Part shown: positions 1-6,583 of the stretch, piece after piece
Layout: each line of letters starts with the position of its first letter
Position numbering within the stretch: position 1 is the first letter of the stretch
Source of the DNA: Bacteroidota bacterium
Lineage (GTDB): Bacteria; Bacteroidota; Bacteroidia; Chitinophagales; Chitinophagaceae
Direction: 5' to 3'
Length of the DNA: 6,638 bases
NCBI GenBank assembly: GCA_018267795.1
Contig: JAFDXS010000144.1
Coordinates: forward strand, 1 to 6,638
Translations under genes and position numbers: made by a program
Notes under the pieces: model-generated
Told to the model about the DNA's origin: nothing
The model's database searches: none
The model's input: only the letters and a program-made list of their open reading frames with translations

Positions 1-2
1 AT

Positions 3-434
3 GAAAGAGTGTATGATCTGGTAGATAAATACCGCGGAAACCGTACAGGAGAGCTTTGCGGGCTATGGAATTCAAAGGCAATTGCGGGAAAAGGTTTTAG
101 TTTCCTGCTTACCAAAATGGGCGTTGCCCTGGCAATACTGCTCAAAATGAATTCGCTTTTTGTGCTTTGCGCACCGTACACAGTTGAGATGTGCGAGAAG
201 GCTGGTTTTGTAGTGGAAGATTCAATAGGAGATAAGGGTAAGTTTATTTATCCCAAGCTTGACCTTATAGCCACGATATTATTGATAAAAGATTTATACA
301 ATTTACCAACGGCGGATAGTGATTTCAAGAAAAGAATATTAGATTTAGCATCAAATCCTGTGCAAGTAAGTGTAGAAACTGGTCCTAAAGGTGACTTTGA
401 GGTGGATTTTAACCTTAACTGGGAAATAAAATAA
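3..434 (+). CDS. Probable GNAT-fold acyltransferase, C-terminal part (5' truncated)
   Basis: The reading frame is open to the window's left edge, so this is the tail of a longer protein. The GTG at base 9 is probably an internal Val, not the start. Numbering from that codon, residues 14-67 look like the core of a GNAT N-acyltransferase. There is a strand ending in GELCGLW, then an AGKGFSFLL segment resembling the acyl-CoA pyrophosphate-binding turn (Q/RxxGxG/A). An amphipathic helix, a strand (LFVLCAP) and a YTVEMCEKAGF segment follow, the last resembling the terminal GNAT 'Y.k.GF' element. A tail of about 70 residues follows that I do not recognise. No substrate can be inferred. It ends 19 nt before the sensor kinase gene on the same strand, so the two may be co-transcribed. 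The fold call rests on pattern only and could be wrong; the open frame itself is solid. Confidence 0.55.
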   Translation, partial: ERVYDLVDKYRGNRTGELCGLWNSKAIAGKGFSFLLTKMGVALAILLKMNSLFVLCAPYTVEMCEKAGFVVEDSIGDKGKFIYPKLDLIATILLIKDLYNLPTADSDFKKRILDLASNPVQVSVETGPKGDFEVDFNLNWEIK

Positions 435-453
435 AGCTTATCTGCGTCATATT

Positions 454-540
454 ATGTTTAGCGTAAAGAATACAAACATACGTTGTTGTATCATCTTAGT
501 AGTCTTACTGTGCATAGCTCCTCATTTTTCTTTTGCTCAA
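454..540 (+). other. Signal peptide of the 7TM-DISM kinase
   Basis: Residues 1-29 show a short polar N-terminus with Lys5 and Arg10, a hydrophobic core (CIILVVLLCIA) and a probable cleavage region ending at SFAQ. This places the following DISMED2-type domain outside the cytoplasm. The exact cleavage site is uncertain. Confidence 0.7.
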
Positions 541-2628
541 AATGCCGTCATTAAAGATGGTCAAAGTCAGCTTATAGGACTTAACACTTATTTCCTGGAG
601 GAGAAAGACAAAGCCTTATCATTTGATGAGGTAAGAAATAACCCGGGCTTTACCTTGAATAATAAAAAGGTTCTAAATCTTGGTTTAACAAATTCAAGCT
701 TTTGGATAAAGTTCACTGTCGTGAACGAGTCTGAAAACAATGATTTTACGCTTAACATTGACCAACCAAATCTTAATTATGTAGAGATGTACGCGCCTGA
801 CAGCAACGGAAATTATCATGGTCAGCGCGTTACCGGTACCAACTATAACTTTTTTACCCGTGCATTGGTGGCCCCCAGTTTCCTTTTTCCATTAGCACTC
901 CCTCATAATAAGGCAGTTACTTACTACATGAAAGTAAGTGGTAATACACCATTAGTTATACCAATGTTCGTAGGCGCCAGTGAAAGTGTAGTAATAAATC
1001 AAAGAACAAAGAACATATTATTTGGCATTTATGCTGGTATCATTATCTGTATGCTTTTGTATAATATGTTCCTGATGTTCAGCATACGGGAAGATAAAAG
1101 TTATATATGGTATGTGTTACATACCCTATTCGTAGGGCTTACGCAGGCAAGTTTCTTTGGTTATTCATTTGAATTTTTATGGCCTGATAGTCCATGGCTG
1201 GCCAACGAATCTGTTTTTATATTTACTTGCCTTGTCAGCGTAGCGGGTATCATCTTTATGCAGATATTTTTAAATGCTAAAGAAACCATCCCTCGCTTAA
1301 ACAAGGTTTTCTTTATATTTTTCGCATTATATGCTATCATAGCAGTATTAGCTTTAACAGGCAATGGCGTAAACGCTTATAAGATAATGCAGCCTACACA
1401 GGGTATGGTAGCTCTTTTTATCTTGTACATTTCACTGAAGCTGGTGCTTGATGGATATAAACAAGCCCGCTTTTATCTCTTGTCCTGGTTTTTGCTCATG
1501 ATAGGAATTATCATCTTTGCGCTAAAGGACTACAACCTGGTGCCGTATAACAACTTTACATCTACTATTATGTTATCGGGCTCGGCTGCACAGGTAATAC
1601 TCCTGTCATTTGCCCTTGCCGATAAAATAAATGTGTTCAAGAGAGAAAAAGAAGATTCCCAGGTGCTGGCGCTGGAAGCTGCACAGGAAAATGCGCGCAT
1701 CATACGCGAGCAGAACCTGATATTGGAAACAAAAGTGAAGGAACGCACCATGGAATTGACTGCTTCCAATGCAGAATTGAATAAAACGCTTATAGACCTT
1801 AAAGAAGCTGAGTCGCAACTGGTAGAATCTGAAAAGATGGCGTCACTTGGTCAGCTTACTGCAGGTATCGCACATGAAATAAACAACCCGATAAACTTTG
1901 TAACCTCTAATGTAAACCCGCTGAGGCGCGATGTGGAGATGCTGCTGGACGCAGTAGGCACAATTGAGAACATAGGTCTTTCAGATGAATCAATAAATAA
2001 TAAGAAACAACAAATAGAAGAGTATAAAGAGGAGATAGACTTCGATTATCTGAAGGTGGAAATAGCTCATTTGCTAAAAGGTATAAGTGAAGGCGCATCC
2101 AGAACCGCAGAGATAGTAAAAGGGTTGCGTATATTCTCACGTCTTGATGAGGATGACCTGAAAAAGGCTGATGTGAATGAAGGCATGGACTCTACAATGG
2201 TAATAGTAAACAACCTGCTAAACGGAAAAATAAAGGTTGTAAAGGAATATGGCAATTTACCGCTCATAGAGTGCTATCCGGGTAAGCTGAACCAGGTTTA
2301 CCTAAATATAATCAGCAATGCCATACATGCCATACACAAAAAATATGGAGAAGCCGGTGGTGGTGTACTGAAGATAAGTACCAGTTGCAATGAAAAAAGC
2401 GTGTTCGTGAAGATAGAAGATAATGGTACGGGCATGGATGAAGCGACGAAAAAGAAAATATTTGAGCCGTTCTTTACCACTAAGGAGGTAGGGGAAGGTA
2501 CCGGGCTGGGAATGTCAATAGTATATAATACTATTAAAAAACATAATGGCCAGATATATGTAAACTCTACACCGGGTGTTGGCACAGAGTTTATTTTAGA
2601 TATACCTATTATTCACGAAATATTGTAA
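454..2628 (+). CDS. 7TM-DISM membrane sensor histidine kinase
   Basis: This is an inner-membrane sensor kinase of 724 residues. A signal peptide covers about residues 1-29 (hydrophobic ILVVLLCIAP, then FSFAQ). An extracytoplasmic domain of the 7TMR-DISMED2 type covers about 40-175, with the family-like NSSFWIKFTV and YVEMYAP strands; such domains are thought to bind small ligands, often carbohydrates. Seven membrane helices follow at about 188-210, 216-236, 252-273, 284-303, 315-333, 338-357 and 371-391. A coiled coil at 395-460 leads to the HisKA domain with phosphoacceptor His474 (GIAHEINNP). Glu475 and Asn478 fit the ExxN phosphatase motif, so it may both phosphorylate and dephosphorylate its partner. 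The ATPase domain has an N box (Asn618, Asn622), G1 (DNGTG, 656-660), F box (FEPFF, 670-674) and G2 (GEGTGLG, 680-686). All catalytic boxes are intact. There is no receiver in this chain; the next two genes supply receivers. The ATG is the only reasonable start, since it opens the signal peptide. Confidence 0.95.
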   Translation: MFSVKNTNIRCCIILVVLLCIAPHFSFAQNAVIKDGQSQLIGLNTYFLEEKDKALSFDEVRNNPGFTLNNKKVLNLGLTNSSFWIKFTVVNESENNDFTLNIDQPNLNYVEMYAPDSNGNYHGQRVTGTNYNFFTRALVAPSFLFPLALPHNKAVTYYMKVSGNTPLVIPMFVGASESVVINQRTKNILFGIYAGIIICMLLYNMFLMFSIREDKSYIWYVLHTLFVGLTQASFFGYSFEFLWPDSPWLANESVFIFTCLVSVAGIIFMQIFLNAKETIPRLNKVFFIFFALYAIIAVLALTGNGVNAYKIMQPTQGMVALFILYISLKLVLDGYKQARFYLLSWFLLMIGIIIFALKDYNLVPYNNFTSTIMLSGSAAQVILLSFALADKINVFKREKEDSQVLALEAAQENARIIREQNLILETKVKERTMELTASNAELNKTLIDLKEAESQLVESEKMASLGQLTAGIAHEINNPINFVTSNVNPLRRDVEMLLDAVGTIENIGLSDESINNKKQQIEEYKEEIDFDYLKVEIAHLLKGISEGASRTAEIVKGLRIFSRLDEDDLKKADVNEGMDSTMVIVNNLLNGKIKVVKEYGNLPLIECYPGKLNQVYLNIISNAIHAIHKKYGEAGGGVLKISTSCNEKSVFVKIEDNGTGMDEATKKKIFEPFFTTKEVGEGTGLGMSIVYNTIKKHNGQIYVNSTPGVGTEFILDIPIIHEIL

Positions 2629-2640
2629 ATTAGTATTCAG

Positions 2641-3732
2641 GTGAGTAAACAAGAGAGAATAAAAATATTGTATGTTGACGATGAAATCAACAACCTGCAC
2701 GGCTTTAAAGCCTCATTCAGGCTTGATTATAACGTCTTCATCGCGAATAATACAGCAGAGGCGACCGATATACTAAATAACCATCCGGATATACGTGTTA
2801 TATTTTGCGACCAGCGCATGCCCGATAAAACGGGCGTTGAATTCTTTGGAGAAATTCGCGGCCAGCACCCCCATCCTGTAAGGATGTTGCTTACCGGCTA
2901 TACAGATATAGAATCTGTGATAGACGCTATAAACATGGGGCATATATTCAGGTATATAAAAAAGCCCTGGACAGACGCAGATATACGCTCAGCTGTAGAT
3001 GAAGGCAACAAATTTTACCTTGCTAACTCCATGCTGGCCATTAAAAACGAGGAACTGCAAAAGGCCTATAATGAGCTGGATAAATTTGCTTATAGCGTAA
3101 CGCATGATATGCGTGGCCCATTGCTAAGCATACTGGGCGCCGTAGATGTAGCTCAAAATATAGATGATATTGGAGAGATAAAGGAAATGCTGGGCCTGAT
3201 GGAGCTATCTGTAAAAAAGCTGGACAACTTCATACAGAATATACACGACTACTATAACCTGAAGAGAGGCGATCTGCAGATTACCGATATTGATTTTAGT
3301 AAAGTGGTAAATGACCAGGAGGATATATATAAGATCACCGCTAAAATGAATAACATTGACTTTAAGACAGAGGTGCAGCAAAATGAGTCTTTCCGCTGTG
3401 ATGAGATGTCGATGAAGGTGATACTGAATAATTTGCTTTCCAACGCATTTAAATATCAAAAGAAAAATAACGGCGATAAGTTTGTACACCTGAATGTTAC
3501 AATAGATAAGGGTTTAGCCCATATTCAGGTGAAGGATAATGGAATAGGAATACATGAAAACCATATCGGGGAGATATTTAATATGTTTTTCAGGGCAACA
3601 TCAGAAGAGGTAGGTTCGGGTTTTGGCCTATATAATGTAAAGGATGCGCTATTGAAACTAAATGGCGAAATAAAGGTGGATTCGGTAGTAGACGGTGGAA
3701 CAACATTCAATGTCACAATACCAAGCAAGTAA
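2641..3732 (+). CDS. Hybrid response regulator-histidine kinase (REC-HisKA-HATPase)
   Basis: This is a soluble cytoplasmic protein of 363 residues with no signal peptide or membrane segment. The receiver spans about residues 7-122, with an acidic pair Asp13/Asp14, phosphoacceptor Asp57 (FCDQRMP), Thr85 (LLTGY) and Lys108 (YIKKPW). The CDQRMPDKTG and LLTGYTDI motifs resemble receivers of the RpfG/HD-GYP type. A short coiled coil (about 129-149) leads to HisKA with His155 (SVTHDMRGP). The ATPase domain has an N box (Asn264, Asn268), G1 (DNGIG, 299-303) and G2 (GSGFGL, 325-330). His155 is followed by DMRG, so the N/T of the usual E/DxxN/T phosphatase motif is Gly159; net kinase activity is therefore likely. 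The start is GTG, 12 nt after the upstream kinase stop and in the same frame; no ATG lies near the family N-terminus. It probably receives phosphate from the membrane kinase at Asp57 and passes a signal to the next gene's receiver; this order is inferred from the operon. Confidence 0.93.
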   Translation: MSKQERIKILYVDDEINNLHGFKASFRLDYNVFIANNTAEATDILNNHPDIRVIFCDQRMPDKTGVEFFGEIRGQHPHPVRMLLTGYTDIESVIDAINMGHIFRYIKKPWTDADIRSAVDEGNKFYLANSMLAIKNEELQKAYNELDKFAYSVTHDMRGPLLSILGAVDVAQNIDDIGEIKEMLGLMELSVKKLDNFIQNIHDYYNLKRGDLQITDIDFSKVVNDQEDIYKITAKMNNIDFKTEVQQNESFRCDEMSMKVILNNLLSNAFKYQKKNNGDKFVHLNVTIDKGLAHIQVKDNGIGIHENHIGEIFNMFFRATSEEVGSGFGLYNVKDALLKLNGEIKVDSVVDGGTTFNVTIPSK

Positions 3733-3733
3733 A

Positions 3734-4135
3734 ATGACCCAACAAAAATTACATTTTATAGTTATTGATGATAGTAAGCTGGATTGTTTCATAGCTGAAA
3801 AGATCATTCGTAATACAGGCGTGAGTGAAAGCATCAAATCTTTCGTTGATGCAAGAGAAGCATTGGAGCATATCAAGAATCATCCGGCTACCGATGCTGC
3901 GAACAAAACGATATTAATTGTAGATATCCAGATGCCCGTTATGAATGGTTTTGAATTTGTAGAGGCATTTGAGGAATTACCGGAAGAGATACAGAAGGGT
4001 TATATAATTTACGTGCTTTCTTCTTCTATAAATGAAAGTGATCTTACCCGTGTACGCAATTACAAATCGGTAAAGCACTTTCTTAATAAGCCTCTTACCA
4101 GCAATACACTGTCTACATTAGTTGAGTGGATATAG
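3734..4135 (+). CDS. Stand-alone CheY-like response regulator
   Basis: This single receiver domain of 133 residues fills the whole chain, leaving no room for an output domain. Key residues are Asp12/Asp13 (VIDDSK), phosphoacceptor Asp64 (IVDIQMP), Ser96 in VLSSS at the conserved Ser/Thr position, and Lys119-Pro120. I chose the ATG one nucleotide after the upstream stop (TAAAATG). An in-frame GTG at 3695 would add 13 residues, but they lie over the coding end of the hybrid kinase and precede the normal start of the receiver fold. The near-overlap implies translational coupling with the kinase gene. The likely role is a phosphate-controlled protein-protein switch, or a shuttle or sink between kinases, like CheY or Spo0F. 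The partner is not identifiable from this window. The gene ends 6 nt before the convergent TraB/GumN gene. Confidence 0.93.
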   Translation: MTQQKLHFIVIDDSKLDCFIAEKIIRNTGVSESIKSFVDAREALEHIKNHPATDAANKTILIVDIQMPVMNGFEFVEAFEELPEEIQKGYIIYVLSSSINESDLTRVRNYKSVKHFLNKPLTSNTLSTLVEWI

Positions 4136-4141
4136 AGGACT

Positions 4142-5017
4142 TTATTTTACAGGCTCCACAACATAGCCTTCTTTACGCAACAGCGATATAAGGCCTTTAT
4201 CTCCCCACAAGTGACCCGCACCTACAGCAAAAAATACTGAGCGCTGGTCCATTTTATCTACTATTCTGTCTATCCATTTTTTATTTCTATTGTCCAGAAA
4301 ATCCCCCATGTCAAGGCCAGCTTCCTTTGATCTTTTTATCAGGCGGTATAATCCCTGTATATCCTGGTTCTTATACAGCATAACCATTTTCTCATATTCA
4401 GTATCGGTTTCTGATTTGCTCTGCACTGCTCTTATTATTTCCTGTATAGCTGTATCTGCAGGCATTTTCTCCAGTAGTGCTATCTGTTCGCGGGCTTCTT
4501 CCAGGCCCACTATATTCTTCTTTTCTTCTTTGGCAATCCCCATTATACGCTCTTCATACGACACAGGGGTATCGCAATTAATTACTTTTTCTGAAAACAG
4601 CATTTGCAAGGCCACTGGCTTCATCTGGTTTAGTACAGACATATCCATATGCAGATTGTCCTCCACATATTGCGCTAACAGTTTGTACTGTTCATCTGTC
4701 AGGTAATCTTTTATTGTTTTTCCATTGCTGCTTATCATCGCTGTTGCCACGGCCATCATTACAGAAGGGTCGTCCATATCCATTTCAAAACATACTTCAT
4801 CAGCTCTTTCCAGGCATTTTTCCATGCTGTCTGTCCAGATATAGTCCGCAGCACATATAATATGCATAGTGCCAAACAGATAGGAAGGATTGCTCATGTG
4901 CTTGCCGCTTATTCGCCATAATAAAGATTTACTATTGGTATGGGCAACTTGTTGGGCAATAGCATTATTGAATAAAAGGGATAGGGCACTTATTATTGGT
5001 ATTAAATATTTTTTCAT
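4142..5017 (-). CDS. Exported TraB/GumN family protein (Tiki-like putative metalloprotease)
   Basis: This 291-residue protein has a signal peptide of about 22 residues (MKKYL, hydrophobic core, then NNAIAQ), so it is exported to the periplasm or cell surface. The N-terminal Cys that would mark a lipoprotein is absent. The TraB/GumN hallmarks are all visible: SYLFGTMH (His52) after the first strand, a FEMD strand with Glu78, GLEE at 171-174, RNKKW at 244-248, and a C-terminal VGAGHLWG with His269. In eukaryotic Tiki proteins of this superfamily the equivalent GxxH and Glu residues form a metal-dependent protease site. In bacteria the function is mostly unproven, so protease activity is inference. 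The length is typical of the bacterial family. It follows the ZIP transporter by 15 nt on the same strand and is probably co-transcribed with it, which would fit a metal-requiring enzyme. No separate promoter is convincing. Confidence 0.92.
   Translation of the reverse strand: MKKYLIPIISALSLLFNNAIAQQVAHTNSKSLLWRISGKHMSNPSYLFGTMHIICAADYIWTDSMEKCLERADEVCFEMDMDDPSVMMAVATAMISSNGKTIKDYLTDEQYKLLAQYVEDNLHMDMSVLNQMKPVALQMLFSEKVINCDTPVSYEERIMGIAKEEKKNIVGLEEAREQIALLEKMPADTAIQEIIRAVQSKSETDTEYEKMVMLYKNQDIQGLYRLIKRSKEAGLDMGDFLDNRNKKWIDRIVDKMDQRSVFFAVGAGHLWGDKGLISLLRKEGYVVEPVK
4952..5017 (-). other. Signal peptide of the TraB/GumN protein
   Basis: Residues 1-22 have two Lys near the start, a hydrophobic stretch (LIPIISALSLLF) and a small-residue end (AIAQ), giving a probable signal peptidase I site after Ala21 or Gln22. 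Confidence 0.75.
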
Positions 5018-5032
5018 TTTATAAAGTTACGC

Positions 5033-5755
5033 TTATTCAAAAGCCAGTGTTAACAATCCTATGCCCACTCCCAGTACCATAGCCAGCACCTTTTGCCAGC
5101 TAATAGCATGCTGCTTGGTACCGCTTTCAAAAAATATGGTTGTTGCTATGTGTATAAATGCGCCCGCCACTACCGGCAGCAAATAAGATACTATGGTAGA
5201 TATATTTGTGTAGCGTGCACTCATAATACCCGTTAATGTGCTTGCAAAAGGTGTAATAAGCGCAAATAAAACCAATTGCAGGAAGGCAGCTCGCTTATTT
5301 TTTACCTGCATAGCAATACTGGTAACCAACATTGCCTCTGGCAGCTTATGCACAGTAATAGCCATGTAAAGAGATAGAATGGTAGATTGCTGCTGATAAG
5401 GAAATCCTAGAGGCAGGCCTTCCATAAAGGCATGAATAGCAAGCCCTGTAAATATAGAAAGAAGGGGAATGTGATGCCCTTCATGAATATGGGTGTGGCC
5501 ATGTTCTGCCCCATGTGTCATTCGCTGTATGAGCAATTGCACAAAAAAGCCTAGCAGCAATAGTGGCCCGGCATATAACACATGGCTGGCAAAGGTCTCA
5601 GGCAATAAGTGTAAAAACGTGATGCTTAAAAGGAAAGAGCCTGAAAATGCAAGCAGGTAAAGCATACTTTTACCATCAAGTTGCCTGAACCAGAGCGGTG
5701 CTGACCCGAATATTACAGTAAGTAAGAATAGGATAACATTGAATAAATGCAGCAT
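5033..5755 (-). CDS. ZIP-family divalent metal transporter
   Basis: This is an inner-membrane transporter of 240 residues, probably for Zn(II) or a related divalent cation. About eight membrane helices can be placed: 3-22, 32-53, 59-77, 97-118, 124-149, 155-180, 186-210 and 219-238. ZIP signatures are HLLPE (49-53), helix IV HAFMEG with His108 and Glu112, and helix V HKLPE with His136 and Glu140; these supply the metal site. Between helices III and IV lies a His-rich loop (residues 81-95, seven His), as expected for a ZIP variable loop. The frame stays open upstream to an ATG at 5872. I prefer the ATG at 5755 because it places helix I at the N-terminus as in bacterial ZIPs; the extra 39 residues are unlike the family and would cover the intergenic promoter region. 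Transport direction and metal cannot be read from sequence. It heads the operon with the TraB/GumN gene. Confidence 0.9.
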   Translation of the reverse strand: MLHLFNVILFLLTVIFGSAPLWFRQLDGKSMLYLLAFSGSFLLSITFLHLLPETFASHVLYAGPLLLLGFFVQLLIQRMTHGAEHGHTHIHEGHHIPLLSIFTGLAIHAFMEGLPLGFPYQQQSTILSLYMAITVHKLPEAMLVTSIAMQVKNKRAAFLQLVLFALITPFASTLTGIMSARYTNISTIVSYLLPVVAGAFIHIATTIFFESGTKQHAISWQKVLAMVLGVGIGLLTLAFE

Positions 5756-5780
5756 ATAGGCTCTATAAAAGAATGATTTA

Positions 5781-5807
5781 TAAAAGTATGACCATTTTAC
5801 AACTCCA
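5781..5807 (-). promoter_or_regulatory. Possible promoter of the ZIP-TraB/GumN operon
   Basis: On the minus strand, TACTTTTA (5788-5781) matches seven of eight positions of the Bacteroidota TAnnTTTG -7 element and would give a leader of about 20 nt to the ATG at 5755. The -33 partner is poor: only TGG at 5807-5805, 16 nt upstream. A second 7/8 site, TAATTTTC (5828-5821), has a TTG 16 nt upstream (5847-5845) and is an alternative. Confidence 0.25.
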
Positions 5808-5879
5808 CGCAGTTCTAGCAGAAAATTACAATGAAATGTTAAACCAACGAGAGGCAAAACTTTTCGGGGCATAGATTTT

Positions 5880-5910
5880 TTTGTGTATTAATGTGGATGA
5901 ACTAAATTTA
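5880..5910 (+). promoter_or_regulatory. Bacteroidota-type promoter of yqgE
   Basis: TTTG at 5880-5883 is followed after 19 nt by TAAATTTA at 5903-5910, a seven-of-eight match to TAnnTTTG with spacing expected for the Bacteroidota primary sigma factor. Transcription would start near 5915-5918. That makes the ATG at 5918 nearly leaderless, while the alternative ATG at 5939 would have a leader of about 20 nt. Confidence 0.55.
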
Positions 5911-5917
5911 ATAGGTC

Positions 5918-6499
5918 ATGAATTTTGTTGATATAAATATGCCGGTGAATAAAATAGCCCCTTCTACGGGTAAGCTATTAGTGGCAGAACCATTTTTGAA
6001 TGATCCGAATTTTGCACGGTCTGTTATTTTGCTCTGCGAACATGGGGAAGAGGGCAGTGTGGGCTTTATTTTAAATCATGCTACAGAATTGACGCTTGGC
6101 GACTTGCTGCCTGAAATGCTGAATAAAGATATAGCCGTTTACCAGGGAGGCCCTGTGCAGATGGATACCCTGCATATGCTGCATCGAATGCCCGAAAAGC
6201 TGGGTGGTACCGAAATAATACCCGGTATATACTGGGGAGGCTCATACGATGCATTGCAGGATATTGTTCTTACCAACGACTATAAGCCCGATGATTTACG
6301 CTTATTTGTAGGCTATGCAGGCTGGTCTAAAGACCAGCTCTCTAAAGAACTGGATGAAAGCTCATGGATAATAATAGATGCCAAACCTGGCCTGCTGTTT
6401 GAAACAGAGCCTAAAGATGTGTGGAAAGAAGCCATACGGACTTTGGGGAAAGAGTATGCATTTATAGAAAATATGCCTGTTAACCCACTCTTAAACTAA
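5918..6499 (+). CDS. yqgE: YqgE/AlgH family protein (DUF179)
   Basis: This is a predicted cytoplasmic protein of 193 residues, a usual length for the family. It carries the full YqgE pattern: GKLLVAEPFL (18-27), FARSVILLCEH (32-42), GSVGFILN (46-53), YQGGPV (75-80), FVGYAGW (130-136), and conserved Trp150 and Trp169 (DVWKEA). There is no signal peptide or membrane segment. The biochemical role of the family is unknown. AlgH was linked to alginate regulation in Pseudomonas, but that role should not be carried over to Bacteroidota. I chose the ATG at 5918 because family members I recall from Bacteroides also have about 15-18 residues before the GK/RGK motif. An in-frame ATG at 5939 (Met8) is a credible alternative given the promoter position. 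It is transcribed away from the ZIP operon. Confidence 0.95.
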   Translation: MNFVDINMPVNKIAPSTGKLLVAEPFLNDPNFARSVILLCEHGEEGSVGFILNHATELTLGDLLPEMLNKDIAVYQGGPVQMDTLHMLHRMPEKLGGTEIIPGIYWGGSYDALQDIVLTNDYKPDDLRLFVGYAGWSKDQLSKELDESSWIIIDAKPGLLFETEPKDVWKEAIRTLGKEYAFIENMPVNPLLN

Positions 6500-6546
6500 T
6501 ATTTGCTTTTCATGCTATTATGTTACTAATCTTCTTGCAGGTTTAT

Positions 6547-6554
6547 TATTTTTG
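6547..6554 (+). promoter_or_regulatory. -7 element of the gene starting at 6584
   Basis: TATTTTTG is an exact match to the Bacteroidota TAnnTTTG -7 consensus. It would place the transcription start near 6560, giving a leader of about 22 nt before the ATG at 6584. No good TTTG lies at the -33 distance; the nearest is GTTA at 6522-6525. The gene therefore probably has its own, perhaps activator-aided, promoter and does not depend solely on read-through from yqgE. Confidence 0.45.
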
Positions 6555-6583
6555 AAGACGACAAGTACATAGCAATAACAATA

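Noticed and set aside
1..24. ATG at base 1 as a gene start
   Set aside because: That frame hits a TAG after seven codons; the real frame (frame 3) is open to the window edge.
3695..3733. GTG start adding 13 residues to the lone receiver
   Set aside because: The extension lies over the coding end of the hybrid kinase and precedes the normal start of the receiver fold. The ATG at 3734 fits the family length.
4121..4162. Inverted repeat at the convergent junction as a bidirectional terminator
   Set aside because: Its arms lie inside both coding regions, the stem has a 2-nt bulge and a 24-nt loop, and no T-run follows on either strand.
4290..4706. Open frame of 138 codons on the plus strand
   Set aside because: It lies wholly antisense to the well-supported TraB/GumN gene, and its Ser/Ile/Cys-rich translation is typical of a shadow frame and matches no family I know.
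5022..5029. TAACTTTA on the minus strand as a separate promoter for the TraB/GumN gene
   Set aside because: It would place the transcription start on the start codon, and no -33 element lies at a suitable distance; co-transcription with the ZIP gene is simpler.
5756..5872. N-terminal extension of the ZIP protein
   Set aside because: The 39 residues carry no membrane helix or ZIP motif and overlie promoter-like DNA; the ATG at 5755 gives a normal ZIP length.
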